This document shows positions 22,267 through 30,840 of a stretch of 32,551 nt of DNA, in pieces; position 1 is the first letter of the stretch, and every line of letters begins with the position of its first letter. Under the pieces are notes generated by a model that made no database searches, had not been told where the DNA came from, and saw only the letters and a list, made by a program, of their open reading frames with translations. Both the position numbers and the translations under genes were made by a program. The stretch is from a bacterium (GTDB lineage Bacteria; Actinomycetota; Acidimicrobiia; Spongiisociales; Spongiisociaceae), in contig JAPPGU010000048.1 in the NCBI GenBank assembly GCA_028821265.1, positions 1 to 32,551 of the forward strand, given 5' to 3'.

Positions 22267-23802
22267 ATGAGCGGGTACGACACGATCGTGGTCGGGGCGG
22301 GGTCGGCGGGCGCCGTCGTGGCTGCCCGGCTGAGCGAGGACCCCGATCGCCGGGTGTTGGTACTCGAGGCCGGTCCGTCCTACCGCTCTGAGGAGACACC
22401 GTGGCACATCCGCAGTCCGAACCCGGCGCAGATCATCTCCGATCCCCGCTACCACTGGCCGGAGTTGGAGGCCCGCCGCACCTCGGGGCAGGAACCGTCC
22501 CTCTACTGGCGGGGACGGGGCGTGGGAGGCAGTTCCGCCATCAACGGGCAGATAGCCATCCAGGCCATGCCGGAGGATTACGACCGGTGGGGAATCCCCG
22601 GCTGGTCGAGTGCGGAGCTACTGCCCGCCATCCGCCGTATGGAGAGCGATCTCGACTTCGGGGATGCCCCCTATCACGGTGACTCCGGTCCCATTCCCGT
22701 GTACCGCACTCCCCCGGACGAGTGGGGCGCGGTCGACCTGGCGCTACGCGACGCAGCGCTGGCGATGGGGCACCCGTGGCACCCCGATCACAACGCACCG
22801 GGCTCGACCGGCGTCTCACCGTACGCCATCAACAGCCGGGACGGCGAGAGGGTCACCACCAACGACGGCTATCTGGAGCCGGCCCGCGGCCGCCCCAATT
22901 TGACCATCCGGGGCCGTGCCCGTGTGGACCGGGTCCTGGTGTCAGGGAGCAGGGCGACGGGTGTCCGGGCGCGTGTCGGCGACGAAACCGTCGACGTCGC
23001 AGCCGCGGAGGTGATCCTGTGCGCCGGCGCCATCCACACACCGTCCATCCTGCAGCGCTCGGGAGTCGGTCCCTCCCGCCTTCTGTCATCCCTGGGCATA
23101 GACCTGGTGGCCGACCTTCCCGTCGGAATGGGATTGCAGGAACACCCCGCCATCTGGTTGATGCTCGACCTTCGCCCCCATGCCCGGGCGGTCTCGCCGG
23201 ACGCCCGCCATACGAATTGCTGCGTTCGGTACAGCTCGGGGGTGGCGGGCGCGGTGCCCAACGACATGCTGGCACTCTCGATGAATCTCAGCGGGTACGG
23301 CGATGAGGGCTTCGAGACCGGACTGCTCGAGCTGTGCGTGTTCGAGAGCGACTCGCGGGGAGAGGTGGCCATCGGCAGCACCGATCCGGACATCCAGCCG
23401 CTGGTCGACTTCCGGATGCTCTCGGAACCCGGCGACCTGGCCCGTCTCAGGGACGGGATCGGGCTTCTCGTCGAGTTGGCGCAGACGGACCCAATCCGCG
23501 ATATAGCCTCGGAAACCTGGCTGGGGCCCGAAAGGCTGGAGATCGACGCGGTGGGGAACGATGCCGCAGTCGATGCCTGGCTGATGCGCTCCTGCCTCGA
23601 TGCCCAGCACGCCAGCGGCAGCTGCCGCATGGGGCTCTCGAACCGTCCGGAGACGGTGGTGGACGAGCGGTGCCGGGTACTGGGCGTCGACGGGCTGAGG
23701 GTGGTCGACGCGTCGATCATGCCCCAGACCCCCAGGGCCAATACCCACCTGCCCACCGTCACCATCGCCGAGCACGCCGCTCATCTGATCCGGAGCCGGT
23801 GA
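22267..23802 (+). CDS. GMC-family FAD oxidoreductase (choline/alcohol dehydrogenase-like)
   Basis: 511 residues. N-terminal FAD-binding GAGSAG (10-15) with Glu34 (LEAGP), GMC signature 1 region GRGVGGSSAING (83-94), signature 2 CAGAIHTPSILQRSGVGP (252-269), and a C-terminal catalytic block with His448 (AQHASGSCRMG) and the NTHLPTVTIAEH segment holding the second catalytic residue (Asn492 or His494). The family oxidises alcohols such as choline, polyethylene glycol, pyridoxine or sugars. The substrate is not evident; residues typical of choline oxidases cannot be assigned. ATG at 22267; divergent from the molybdoenzyme and 153 bp before the peptide-type importer. Confidence 0.9.
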   Translation: MSGYDTIVVGAGSAGAVVAARLSEDPDRRVLVLEAGPSYRSEETPWHIRSPNPAQIISDPRYHWPELEARRTSGQEPSLYWRGRGVGGSSAINGQIAIQAMPEDYDRWGIPGWSSAELLPAIRRMESDLDFGDAPYHGDSGPIPVYRTPPDEWGAVDLALRDAALAMGHPWHPDHNAPGSTGVSPYAINSRDGERVTTNDGYLEPARGRPNLTIRGRARVDRVLVSGSRATGVRARVGDETVDVAAAEVILCAGAIHTPSILQRSGVGPSRLLSSLGIDLVADLPVGMGLQEHPAIWLMLDLRPHARAVSPDARHTNCCVRYSSGVAGAVPNDMLALSMNLSGYGDEGFETGLLELCVFESDSRGEVAIGSTDPDIQPLVDFRMLSEPGDLARLRDGIGLLVELAQTDPIRDIASETWLGPERLEIDAVGNDAAVDAWLMRSCLDAQHASGSCRMGLSNRPETVVDERCRVLGVDGLRVVDASIMPQTPRANTHLPTVTIAEHAAHLIRSR

Positions 23803-23818
23803 CGCCGGTCCGTGGCCC

Positions 23819-23835
23819 GGCGCGGTCGCCGCGCC
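23819..23835 (+). terminator. Terminator-like hairpin after the GMC gene
   Basis: GGCGCGG (23819-23825) and CCGCGCC (23829-23835) form a perfect 7-bp stem with a TCG loop, 16 nt after the GMC stop. No T-tract follows. It probably separates the GMC transcript from the importer operon. Confidence 0.55.
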
Positions 23836-23955
23836 CGTGATACCCTGTCGCGGGACTGGTCGCGCCCACCCGCTCCTGGCTGGACGTGGCCCCGATGACC
23901 CCGTTGTGGCGAGAATCCGGACGCACGAGTCGAGCCGGGTGGGAGGGAGGTCCCG

Positions 23956-25659
23956 ATGTCGGACACGGAAGGAATCCTGGACAGGCAGATCTCGAGGCGG
24001 CAGTTCATGGCCTACAGCGGCAAGTTCGGTGTGGCGGCCATGCTCGCCTCTCCGATGGTCGCGGCGGCATGCGGAGGCGAGACGGCCTCCGGCGTGATGC
24101 GCTTTGGGCACCTCAACATCTTCGACACCCCGAACCCCGTGGTGACCGTGTCCACGCCCGACATGCACTGGCTCGTCTACGACCGCCTGATGGAGTTCGA
24201 CAACAACCTGTCACCGCAGCTTTCTCTGGCCACCAGCCGGGACCTGTCGAACGGAGGCGCCACCGTCACCTACAAGATCCGCTCCGGGGTCGAGTTCCAC
24301 GACGGCGAGCCCCTCACCTCGGCGGACATCAAGTACTCCTTCGAGCTGTACCGGGACACCAAGAAGGGCCTCTTCGGAGGGTTCTTCGAGCCGCTCGAGA
24401 CGGTCGAGGCGCCTGATGACGAGACGGTCGTGCTCCACTTCTCAGGCCCTCCGGCCCTCGATCCGAGTGTCGGGGCGCCCATAATCCCGGCGCACATCTG
24501 GCAGGGCATGTCCCCCGAGGACATCGACATCTTCGGCAACGACGAGATGATCGGATCGGGAGCGTTCAAGCTGAACGAGTACACCCCGGATACCCGTCTG
24601 GTGCTGGACCGCAACAGCGACTGGTGGGGTTGGTCGTCCAACGACGGTCCCAAGACCGGCACCTTGGAGCAGATCATCAAGGTGCAGTTGGCGAACGAGG
24701 AGACCATCGCCAACTCGCTGCGTAACGACGAGATCGACGTGACGGGAACCCTCTCGTCTCCTGACATATGGGCAGGTCTGCAGGGCGAGCCGAACGTTGT
24801 GGTGGAGGAGTATCCGGGACTCGTGCTGGACCACTTCGGGATCAACGTCTACGAGGATCCCGACAATCCGGGACAGCCGCATCCGAACTCCGGCGGCAAC
24901 CCGCTGCTCCTCGATCCGGTGATCCGAGAGGCGATGTCATGGGCTATGGACCGTCAGCGCCTGGTGGATCTGGTTCTCGGCGGGCGGGGCGAAAAAGGAA
25001 CGGTGGTCCTACCGCCCGGTCTCGGCGACGCGTTCCTTGAGATCCCCGAGGGCGAGCAGGCCAACGGGAACCCCGCCAAGGCGCGGGAGATACTCGACGC
25101 GGCCGGCTACGTCGATCGGGACGGCGACGGTGTCAGGGAGAGCCCGGACGGCGAGAAGCTCAGCTTCCGGCTGTTCGCCTCCACGGTGATCGACCGGCTG
25201 CCCCTCTACGCCGAGCTCATCAAGCCGATGCTCGAGGACGTAGGCATGGAGATACAGGGCGTGTTCGGCGAGGACGACCCGACGCTGATCCAGCGGGTGT
25301 TCGTCGACGCCGACTGGGACATGTACACATGGGTGTGGCAGACCCCGCCCGATGCCACCTTCATGCTGTCGGTGCAGTCGTGCGATCAGTTCGGGAACCT
25401 CTCGGACACCTACTACTGCGACGCCGAGTACGAGGCTTTGTTCAAGGCGCAGCAGACCGAGGGGAATCCCGCCCAACGACTGGACATGGTCAAGCAGGCG
25501 CAGCAGATCTTCTACGACTCGTTCGCCTATTGCGTGATGGCCTATCCCACCAAGCTCCAGGCCTATCGGGACGACAACTTGGTTGGCTGGCCGTTCGTGA
25601 ACAACGGGATCACCACCAACTGGTCGACGGAGACCTTCCTGATCGTCAGCGAAGCCTGA
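23956..25659 (+). CDS. Family 5 (peptide/opine/nickel) ABC substrate-binding lipoprotein, Tat-type
   Basis: 567 residues. The N-terminus has a twin-arginine motif (SRRQFMAYSG, Arg14-Arg15), a weakly hydrophobic core and a lipobox-like VAAAC (Cys39), so it is probably exported folded and lipid-anchored. The SBP_bac_5 domain is recognised by LVYDRLMEFDNN, the SGVEFHDGEPLTSADIKYSFELY signature and QRVFVDADWDMYTWVW near the C-terminus. This family binds oligopeptides, opines, nickel chelates or glycosides; the ligand cannot be read. A GGGAGGGAGG ribosome-binding site lies before the ATG. The complete transporter follows, then M20 hydrolase and aminotransferase genes that suggest an amide-containing ligand. 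Confidence 0.9.
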   Translation: MSDTEGILDRQISRRQFMAYSGKFGVAAMLASPMVAAACGGETASGVMRFGHLNIFDTPNPVVTVSTPDMHWLVYDRLMEFDNNLSPQLSLATSRDLSNGGATVTYKIRSGVEFHDGEPLTSADIKYSFELYRDTKKGLFGGFFEPLETVEAPDDETVVLHFSGPPALDPSVGAPIIPAHIWQGMSPEDIDIFGNDEMIGSGAFKLNEYTPDTRLVLDRNSDWWGWSSNDGPKTGTLEQIIKVQLANEETIANSLRNDEIDVTGTLSSPDIWAGLQGEPNVVVEEYPGLVLDHFGINVYEDPDNPGQPHPNSGGNPLLLDPVIREAMSWAMDRQRLVDLVLGGRGEKGTVVLPPGLGDAFLEIPEGEQANGNPAKAREILDAAGYVDRDGDGVRESPDGEKLSFRLFASTVIDRLPLYAELIKPMLEDVGMEIQGVFGEDDPTLIQRVFVDADWDMYTWVWQTPPDATFMLSVQSCDQFGNLSDTYYCDAEYEALFKAQQTEGNPAQRLDMVKQAQQIFYDSFAYCVMAYPTKLQAYRDDNLVGWPFVNNGITTNWSTETFLIVSEA

Positions 25660-25707
25660 TCGTCCGGACCACCGCGCCGGAGGTGACCGCTCGAGACGGA
25701 CGCGGAT

Positions 25708-26760
25708 GTGACATCGTCACCTGAGCCGGGGACGGACACCGGCTCGGAACCGGTCGACGTCACGGCCTCGCGGACGGTTCGTTGGCGGTGGCTGCGCAGC
25801 TACCCGGTACGCCGCGTGCTGCAGGGCCTTATCACGCTGTTCGTGGTCGCCACCTTCAACTTCTGGCTCTTCCGGATGCTGCCGGGCGACCCGGCGCGGC
25901 TGATCGCCCGGGAGAGCCGGCTTAGCCCGGAGGCGTTCGAGCAGCTGCGCGAGTCGTTCGGCCTCAACGAACCGGCTTGGTCGCAATACCTGACGTATCT
26001 CACGAAGATCGTCCGGTTCGACACGGGTATCTCGTTCAAAGCTCGCATGCCGGTGACCGATCTGCTGAAGCCCGCCCTCTCCAACACGCTGATCCTGACG
26101 GGGGCGGCGCTGGTGCTGATATTCGTGTTCGGCCTGGCGTTCGGCATCGTCGCCGGTTGGCGGAGGGGGACCCGGACGGACACCTCCCTCACGCTGACCG
26201 CGCTGACGCTGTGGAGCCTTCCCACCTTCTGGGTCGGTCTGATGCTGGTGCTCCTGTTCAGCATCAGCCTCGGCCTGCTTCCGGTGGCCGGGATACGGTC
26301 GGTGGCGGCCATCTACCGGACCCCCTTCGACGAGCTGCGGGACGTGCTGGAGCACCTGGTACTTCCCGCCGCCACCATCGCCATCGTCAGCGTGGGCTCG
26401 ATCGCGCTCATCATGCGTAACTCGCTGGCCGAGGTGGCGGACGAGGACTACATGCTGGCGGCGCGGGCCCGGGGCCTGCGGCCACGGACCATCCTCTGGC
26501 GCTACGGCGTGCGGAATGCCTTCCTGCCCACGTTCACGCTCATGGCCCTCACGCTCGGCCTGCTGATGGCAGGAACCATCCAGACCGAGGTGGTCTTCTC
26601 GTGGCCGGGTCTGGGGCTGCTCATGTACGAGGCGGTCCAGGACCGCGATCTGCCGCTATTGGAGGCGGCCTTCTTCGTGATCGCGGTCATCGTGGTGATC
26701 GCCACCACCATCGCCGACCTGTTCTACTCGCGCCTCGACCCGCGGATCAGGTCGTCATGA
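25708..26760 (+). CDS. DppB-type ABC importer permease
   Basis: 350-residue inner-membrane permease. After a polar N-terminus of about 35 residues comes the first span (VLQGLITLFVVATFNFWLFRMLPGDP), the standard DppB/OppB opening with its following LRESFGLNEPAWSQYLTYL. The EAA loop appears as DYMLAARARGLRPRTILWRYGVRNAFLP. The GTG at 25708 is 48 nt after the binding-protein stop; the 3' end overlaps the DppC-type gene (ATGA). It pairs with the next protein to form the channel. Confidence 0.92.
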   Translation: MTSSPEPGTDTGSEPVDVTASRTVRWRWLRSYPVRRVLQGLITLFVVATFNFWLFRMLPGDPARLIARESRLSPEAFEQLRESFGLNEPAWSQYLTYLTKIVRFDTGISFKARMPVTDLLKPALSNTLILTGAALVLIFVFGLAFGIVAGWRRGTRTDTSLTLTALTLWSLPTFWVGLMLVLLFSISLGLLPVAGIRSVAAIYRTPFDELRDVLEHLVLPAATIAIVSVGSIALIMRNSLAEVADEDYMLAARARGLRPRTILWRYGVRNAFLPTFTLMALTLGLLMAGTIQTEVVFSWPGLGLLMYEAVQDRDLPLLEAAFFVIAVIVVIATTIADLFYSRLDPRIRSS

Positions 26761-27662
26761 GCGCGGAAGGCATCGTGGCGGAAGGAGCCCCGACCGGGCG
26801 GGACCGCGCGGGCAACCAGGCGCCCGCGGTCTTGGGACAGCTATGGAGAACCGGCCGGGGAAAGATCGGCCTGATCCTCCTCGCCGTCTTCGTCGTCTAC
26901 GGGGTGGCGGGCTACCTCGCCTACGAGAACCCTCCAGCGGCCGGGGAGACCGTCGAGGACCGGTTCCGGGCGCCGTCGGTGGATTACCTGCTGGGAACCG
27001 ACAATCTGGGCCGTTCCGTATGGGAGCAGCTGGCCGTGGGGGCCGGCATCTCCCTAGCGGTCGGGGTGGCGGCCACCGCCATCGCGGTCCTCATCGGAAG
27101 CACCGTCGGGATAACCAGCGGCTACATCGGCGGCCGGTTCGACCAGTTCGCCATGGGCATCACCGACATGTTCATCACCATCCCGGCGCTGCCGCTGATC
27201 ATCGTTCTGGCCGCGGTGCTCTCCAGAGGCCTGCCGACCATCATCGTGGTGATCGGGGTGACCAGTTGGGCGGTACCGGCCCGCCTCATCCGGGCAGAGG
27301 TCCTGAGCCAGCGGGAACGCACCTTCATCCTGCGGGCCAAGGCGATCGGGATGCGCCCCCTGCAAATCATGTGGACCCACGTGCTGCCCAACGTGGCGGG
27401 GATCGTCCTGGCCAACGCCATCCTGCTGACCGCCGCCGCCATCCTCACGGAGGCGGTGCTGGCCTTCCTCGGGCTCGGGGACCCGTCACTGATCTCGTGG
27501 GGGAAGATGCTCCAGAATGCGTTCAGTTCCGGTGCGACCTCGCTCGGATACTGGTGGGTGCTGATCCCGCCCGGTCTACTCATCACGCTGCTCGTCCTGT
27601 CGTTCACGCTCGTCGGCAACGCCCTGACCGATGTCATCGATCCCCGGCGCCGGGCGGAGTAG
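26757..27662 (+). CDS. DppC-type ABC importer permease
   Basis: 301-residue permease with one N-terminal span, the conserved extracytoplasmic YLLGTDNLGRSVWEQL motif, then the BPD_transp_1 domain with EAA loop TFILRAKAIGMRPLQIMWTHVLPN and a C-terminal GNALTDVIDPR typical of DppC/OppC. The ATG at 26757 overlaps the upstream TGA; the open frame further upstream belongs to the preceding gene. Downstream ATPase starts 6 nt after its stop. Confidence 0.92.
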   Translation: MSAEGIVAEGAPTGRDRAGNQAPAVLGQLWRTGRGKIGLILLAVFVVYGVAGYLAYENPPAAGETVEDRFRAPSVDYLLGTDNLGRSVWEQLAVGAGISLAVGVAATAIAVLIGSTVGITSGYIGGRFDQFAMGITDMFITIPALPLIIVLAAVLSRGLPTIIVVIGVTSWAVPARLIRAEVLSQRERTFILRAKAIGMRPLQIMWTHVLPNVAGIVLANAILLTAAAILTEAVLAFLGLGDPSLISWGKMLQNAFSSGATSLGYWWVLIPPGLLITLLVLSFTLVGNALTDVIDPRRRAE

Positions 27663-27668
27663 GAAGCC

Positions 27669-28646
27669 ATGGCGCTCCTGAGCATCAGCGACCTCACCGT
27701 CGACTACCGGCGAGCGGGGCGGACAATAAGGGCCGCCGACGGGGTGAGCTTCGACATCGAGAGCGGCAGCGTGGTCGGCCTGGTCGGGGAGAGCGGCTCG
27801 GGTAAGTCCACTCTTGCCCTGGCGATGATGGGTCTGCTACCGGCCAACGGGGCGGTGACCGGCGGATCGATCCGCTTCGACGGCGCCGAGATGACGGGGC
27901 TGGACGAGGCGCAGTGGCGGTCCGTCCGCGGCCGCCGGATGGGCATGGTTTTCCAGGGCGCCATGAACTCGCTGAACCCGGTGCGAAGAGTGCTGGACCA
28001 GGTCGCGGAGCCGATACGCACCCATGATTCCAGCATCGACAAGGCAAAGGCCTCCGACCAGGCTCGCGGCCTGCTTTCCCTGGTGGGTATCCCCGCCGAT
28101 CGCCACAAGGCGTACCCGTACGAGTACTCCGGAGGAATGCGCCAGCGGGCCGGGATCGCCATGGCCCTAAGCGGCGGGCCGGCGCTGCTGATCGCCGACG
28201 AGCCGGTCACCGCCCTCGACGTGATCGTCCAGGCCCGCATCCTCCGGTTGCTCGAGGACCTGCGCGAGGCCCTCGATCTCACGATCCTGTTCATCACCCA
28301 CGATCTCGGTGTCGTGGCCCGCCTCTGTGACCGGGTGGTGGTGCTCTACGCGGCTCGGGCGGTGGAAGAGGGAACGGTCGAGGAAATCTATGGACATCCG
28401 AAGCATCCGTACACGCGAGCCCTGCTCCAGTCGGTTCCCAACTTTGCGCGCGGCAGGGGAGAGTCGCGAGGGATTCCCGGGACGCCGCCATCCCTGGTGA
28501 GCCCGCCATCGGGCTGCCGCTTCCATCCCCGGTGCCCCGACGCGATGGAGATCTGCGCGACCCGGTCCCCCGGATGGACACGGTTCTCCGGTGAGCAGGT
28601 GGCGACCTGCCACCTGTACGGCGAAGAGGGCCTCTCGAATGGTTGA
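27669..28646 (+). CDS. DppD-type ABC importer ATPase
   Basis: 325-residue oligopeptide-type ATPase: Walker A GESGSGKS (40-47), Q-loop in FQGAMNSLNPV, signature YSGGMRQR, Walker B LIADEPVTALD, switch FITHDLGVV and the C-terminal oligo_HPY domain with CRFHPRCPDAMEIC. The cysteines of that region bind an Fe-S cluster in some DppD proteins. The ATG at 27669 has AGGAAG just upstream. Overlaps the second ATPase by 8 nt. Confidence 0.93.
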   Translation: MALLSISDLTVDYRRAGRTIRAADGVSFDIESGSVVGLVGESGSGKSTLALAMMGLLPANGAVTGGSIRFDGAEMTGLDEAQWRSVRGRRMGMVFQGAMNSLNPVRRVLDQVAEPIRTHDSSIDKAKASDQARGLLSLVGIPADRHKAYPYEYSGGMRQRAGIAMALSGGPALLIADEPVTALDVIVQARILRLLEDLREALDLTILFITHDLGVVARLCDRVVVLYAARAVEEGTVEEIYGHPKHPYTRALLQSVPNFARGRGESRGIPGTPPSLVSPPSGCRFHPRCPDAMEICATRSPGWTRFSGEQVATCHLYGEEGLSNG

Positions 28647-29667
28647 CGCCGGTAACAGTTCGCCCCTCGTCACGGTCCGCGACCTGAACGTGCATTTCAA
28701 GCGTTCCCGCCGGGCCGGCCAGCCGGTGAGGGCCGTAGACGGCGTCGATCTCGACATCTTCACCGGAGAAACGCTCTGCATCGTGGGCGAATCCGGTTCG
28801 GGAAAGACGACCCTCGTGCGGGCGATCGGCCATCTGGCGCCCATCACCTCGGGTTCGGTCCGGTTCGGCGATGTCGACGTGGCTCACCTGCGCAGGAGTG
28901 AACTGCGCACCATGCGGCGCCGGGTGCAGTACGTGTTCCAGGATCCGTTCGAGTCGTTCGACCGGCGGCAGTCGATCTTCTCGATCGTGGCCCAACCGCT
29001 GCGGGTGCACAAGCTGGCCGGTTCCCAGTCCGATATCGAGGAGCGGGTTCACGAAGCCTTGGAGGAGTGCGGCCTCGAGCCGGCGGGCGAGTTCGCCAGG
29101 CTCTACCCGCACCAGTTGTCGGGAGGCCAGCGGCAGAGGGTTTCGATTGCCGCGGCCTTGGTACTGCGACCCGAGTTGCTGGTCGCCGACGAGCCGGTCT
29201 CCATGCTCGACGTATCGGTTCGTTCCGACATCCTCTCCCTGTTCGTGCGGCTCAAGCAGAGCCACCAGATGACGCTGCTATTCGTCACCCACGACCTGTC
29301 CGTCGCCTGGGAGATAGCCGATCGCATCGCGGTCATGTACCTCGGCAAGGTGGTGGAGGAGGGCTCCGCCGACCAGGTGATTGGCCGTCCCGCCAACCCG
29401 TATACCCACGCATTGGTCGGTGCCATCCCGGTACCGGATCCTCACGACGTGGCGCCGGAGCCGGGCGTCCGGGGGGACATCGGGGACATCGTCGGCATCC
29501 CGGAGGGTTGCCGTTTCCATCCCCGCTGCCCGTACGCGGACGAGCGCTGCCCGGCCGTGATTCCACCCCTCAGCCGGGTGGGCGAGGGCCACCGGAGCGC
29601 ATGCGTCCGCAACGACGAACTCGACCTGGTGGCGCCCCACCGCCTCGCCACCGGATCGATCGGCTGA
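28639..29667 (+). CDS. DppF-type ABC importer ATPase
   Basis: 342 residues: Walker A GESGSGKT (50-57), Q-loop FQDPFESFDRRQ, signature LSGGQRQR, Walker B VADEPVSMLD, switch FVTHDLSVA and C-terminal oligo_HPY domain with CRFHPRCPYADERC. It forms the heterodimeric motor with the preceding DppD-type protein. ATG at 28639, overlapping the upstream gene by 8 nt. The following M20 hydrolase begins 12 nt downstream. Confidence 0.93.
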   Translation: MVDAGNSSPLVTVRDLNVHFKRSRRAGQPVRAVDGVDLDIFTGETLCIVGESGSGKTTLVRAIGHLAPITSGSVRFGDVDVAHLRRSELRTMRRRVQYVFQDPFESFDRRQSIFSIVAQPLRVHKLAGSQSDIEERVHEALEECGLEPAGEFARLYPHQLSGGQRQRVSIAAALVLRPELLVADEPVSMLDVSVRSDILSLFVRLKQSHQMTLLFVTHDLSVAWEIADRIAVMYLGKVVEEGSADQVIGRPANPYTHALVGAIPVPDPHDVAPEPGVRGDIGDIVGIPEGCRFHPRCPYADERCPAVIPPLSRVGEGHRSACVRNDELDLVAPHRLATGSIG

Positions 29668-29679
29668 CGGGAGGTCGGT

Positions 29680-30840
29680 GTGGGATCGGATGCCAAGGCG
29701 CTGGCGCAGGGGGTGGTCAATGCCTCCCGGCAGGACCTGGTCGCCTTGAGCCACACCATCCACAAATACTCCGAGACGGCGTTCGAGGAGGCACGATCGG
29801 CGGCTCACGTGGCCGGATCCCTGGAAGAGGCGGGATTTGCCGTCGAGGTGGGCTACGGGGGGCTACCGACTGCGGTCCGGGCGGTGGCCGGTAGCGGACC
29901 GCTCCGGGTGGTGATCTGTGCCGAATACGACGCCTTGCCCGGGATCGGCCATGCATGCGGCCACAACGTGATCGCAGCGGCGGCGGTGGGCGCCGGATTG
30001 GGGCTGGCCCCGGTAGCGGACGACGTCGGGCTCGAGGTCACGATCCTGGGTACCCCCGCCGAGGAGGCGGGAGGGGGCAAGGTCCTGCTGCTGGACGCAG
30101 GCGCCTTCGACTCCGCCCATCTGGCCATGATGGTCCATCCTGCCCCCTTCGATGTGGCTGCGCCTCCCGTGGTCGCCATCGAGTGGCTGGAGGTCTCCTA
30201 CCAGGGCAAGGAAGCTCACGCCTCCGCGTTCCCGGAACAGGGAGTCAACGCCGCTGACGCGCTGGTGGTGGCACAGGTGGCGATCGGGCTGCTCCGCCAG
30301 CACGTGGCTGGAACCGACCGGGTTCATGGAATCGTGACCGAGGCGGGTACCGCCGCCAACATCATCCCCGCCCGGGGCGTGGCTTCGTACATGGTCCGGA
30401 CTCCCCACATCGGCCAACTGGAGGCGCTGCGCCGCCGGGTGGAGGCATGCTTCGAGGCGGGCGCTCTGGCGACCGGGGCGGAACTGACCATCGCCCGGCC
30501 GAATCCGCCCTACAGCCACCTGGAGCATCACGCCGGACTGGCCGAGCGCTACCGGCGCAATGCGGAACGCCTGGGTAGGACCTTCCACGACGGCGATGTC
30601 CCTCCCGTGTCGACCGACATGGGGAACGTATCGCTCGAGGTCCCGACCATCCATCCCTTCATAGGCATCGACTCGCTGCCCGCGGTGAACCATCAGCCGG
30701 GGTTCACGGACGCCGCCGCCCGCCCACCTGCCGACCGGGCGGTGATCGACGGTGCCATCTCCCTCGCCTGGACGGCGATCGACGCGGCGACGGATGAGCA
30801 GTTGGCGGGAGAACTCATGGCTGCTGATGGTCGGCGATAG
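29680..30840 (+). CDS. M20 family amidohydrolase (M20D / AbgB-like)
   Basis: 386 residues of the M20 metallopeptidase family, aminoacylase/aminobenzoyl-glutamate hydrolase-like subgroup. Dinuclear-metal residues are in AEYDALPGIGHACGHN (Cys93, His95), GTPAEEAGGGK (the Glu128-Glu129 pair) and MMVHPAP (His153). A lid domain follows from about residue 170. Such enzymes cleave an amide bond between an acyl group and an amine or amino acid. The GTG at 29680 has GGGAGG upstream and begins 12 nt after the ABC ATPase, so it likely hydrolyses the imported ligand. N-carbamoylases belong to another M20 subgroup, so ureidopropionase activity is less likely. Confidence 0.88.
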   Translation: MGSDAKALAQGVVNASRQDLVALSHTIHKYSETAFEEARSAAHVAGSLEEAGFAVEVGYGGLPTAVRAVAGSGPLRVVICAEYDALPGIGHACGHNVIAAAAVGAGLGLAPVADDVGLEVTILGTPAEEAGGGKVLLLDAGAFDSAHLAMMVHPAPFDVAAPPVVAIEWLEVSYQGKEAHASAFPEQGVNAADALVVAQVAIGLLRQHVAGTDRVHGIVTEAGTAANIIPARGVASYMVRTPHIGQLEALRRRVEACFEAGALATGAELTIARPNPPYSHLEHHAGLAERYRRNAERLGRTFHDGDVPPVSTDMGNVSLEVPTIHPFIGIDSLPAVNHQPGFTDAAARPPADRAVIDGAISLAWTAIDAATDEQLAGELMAADGRR

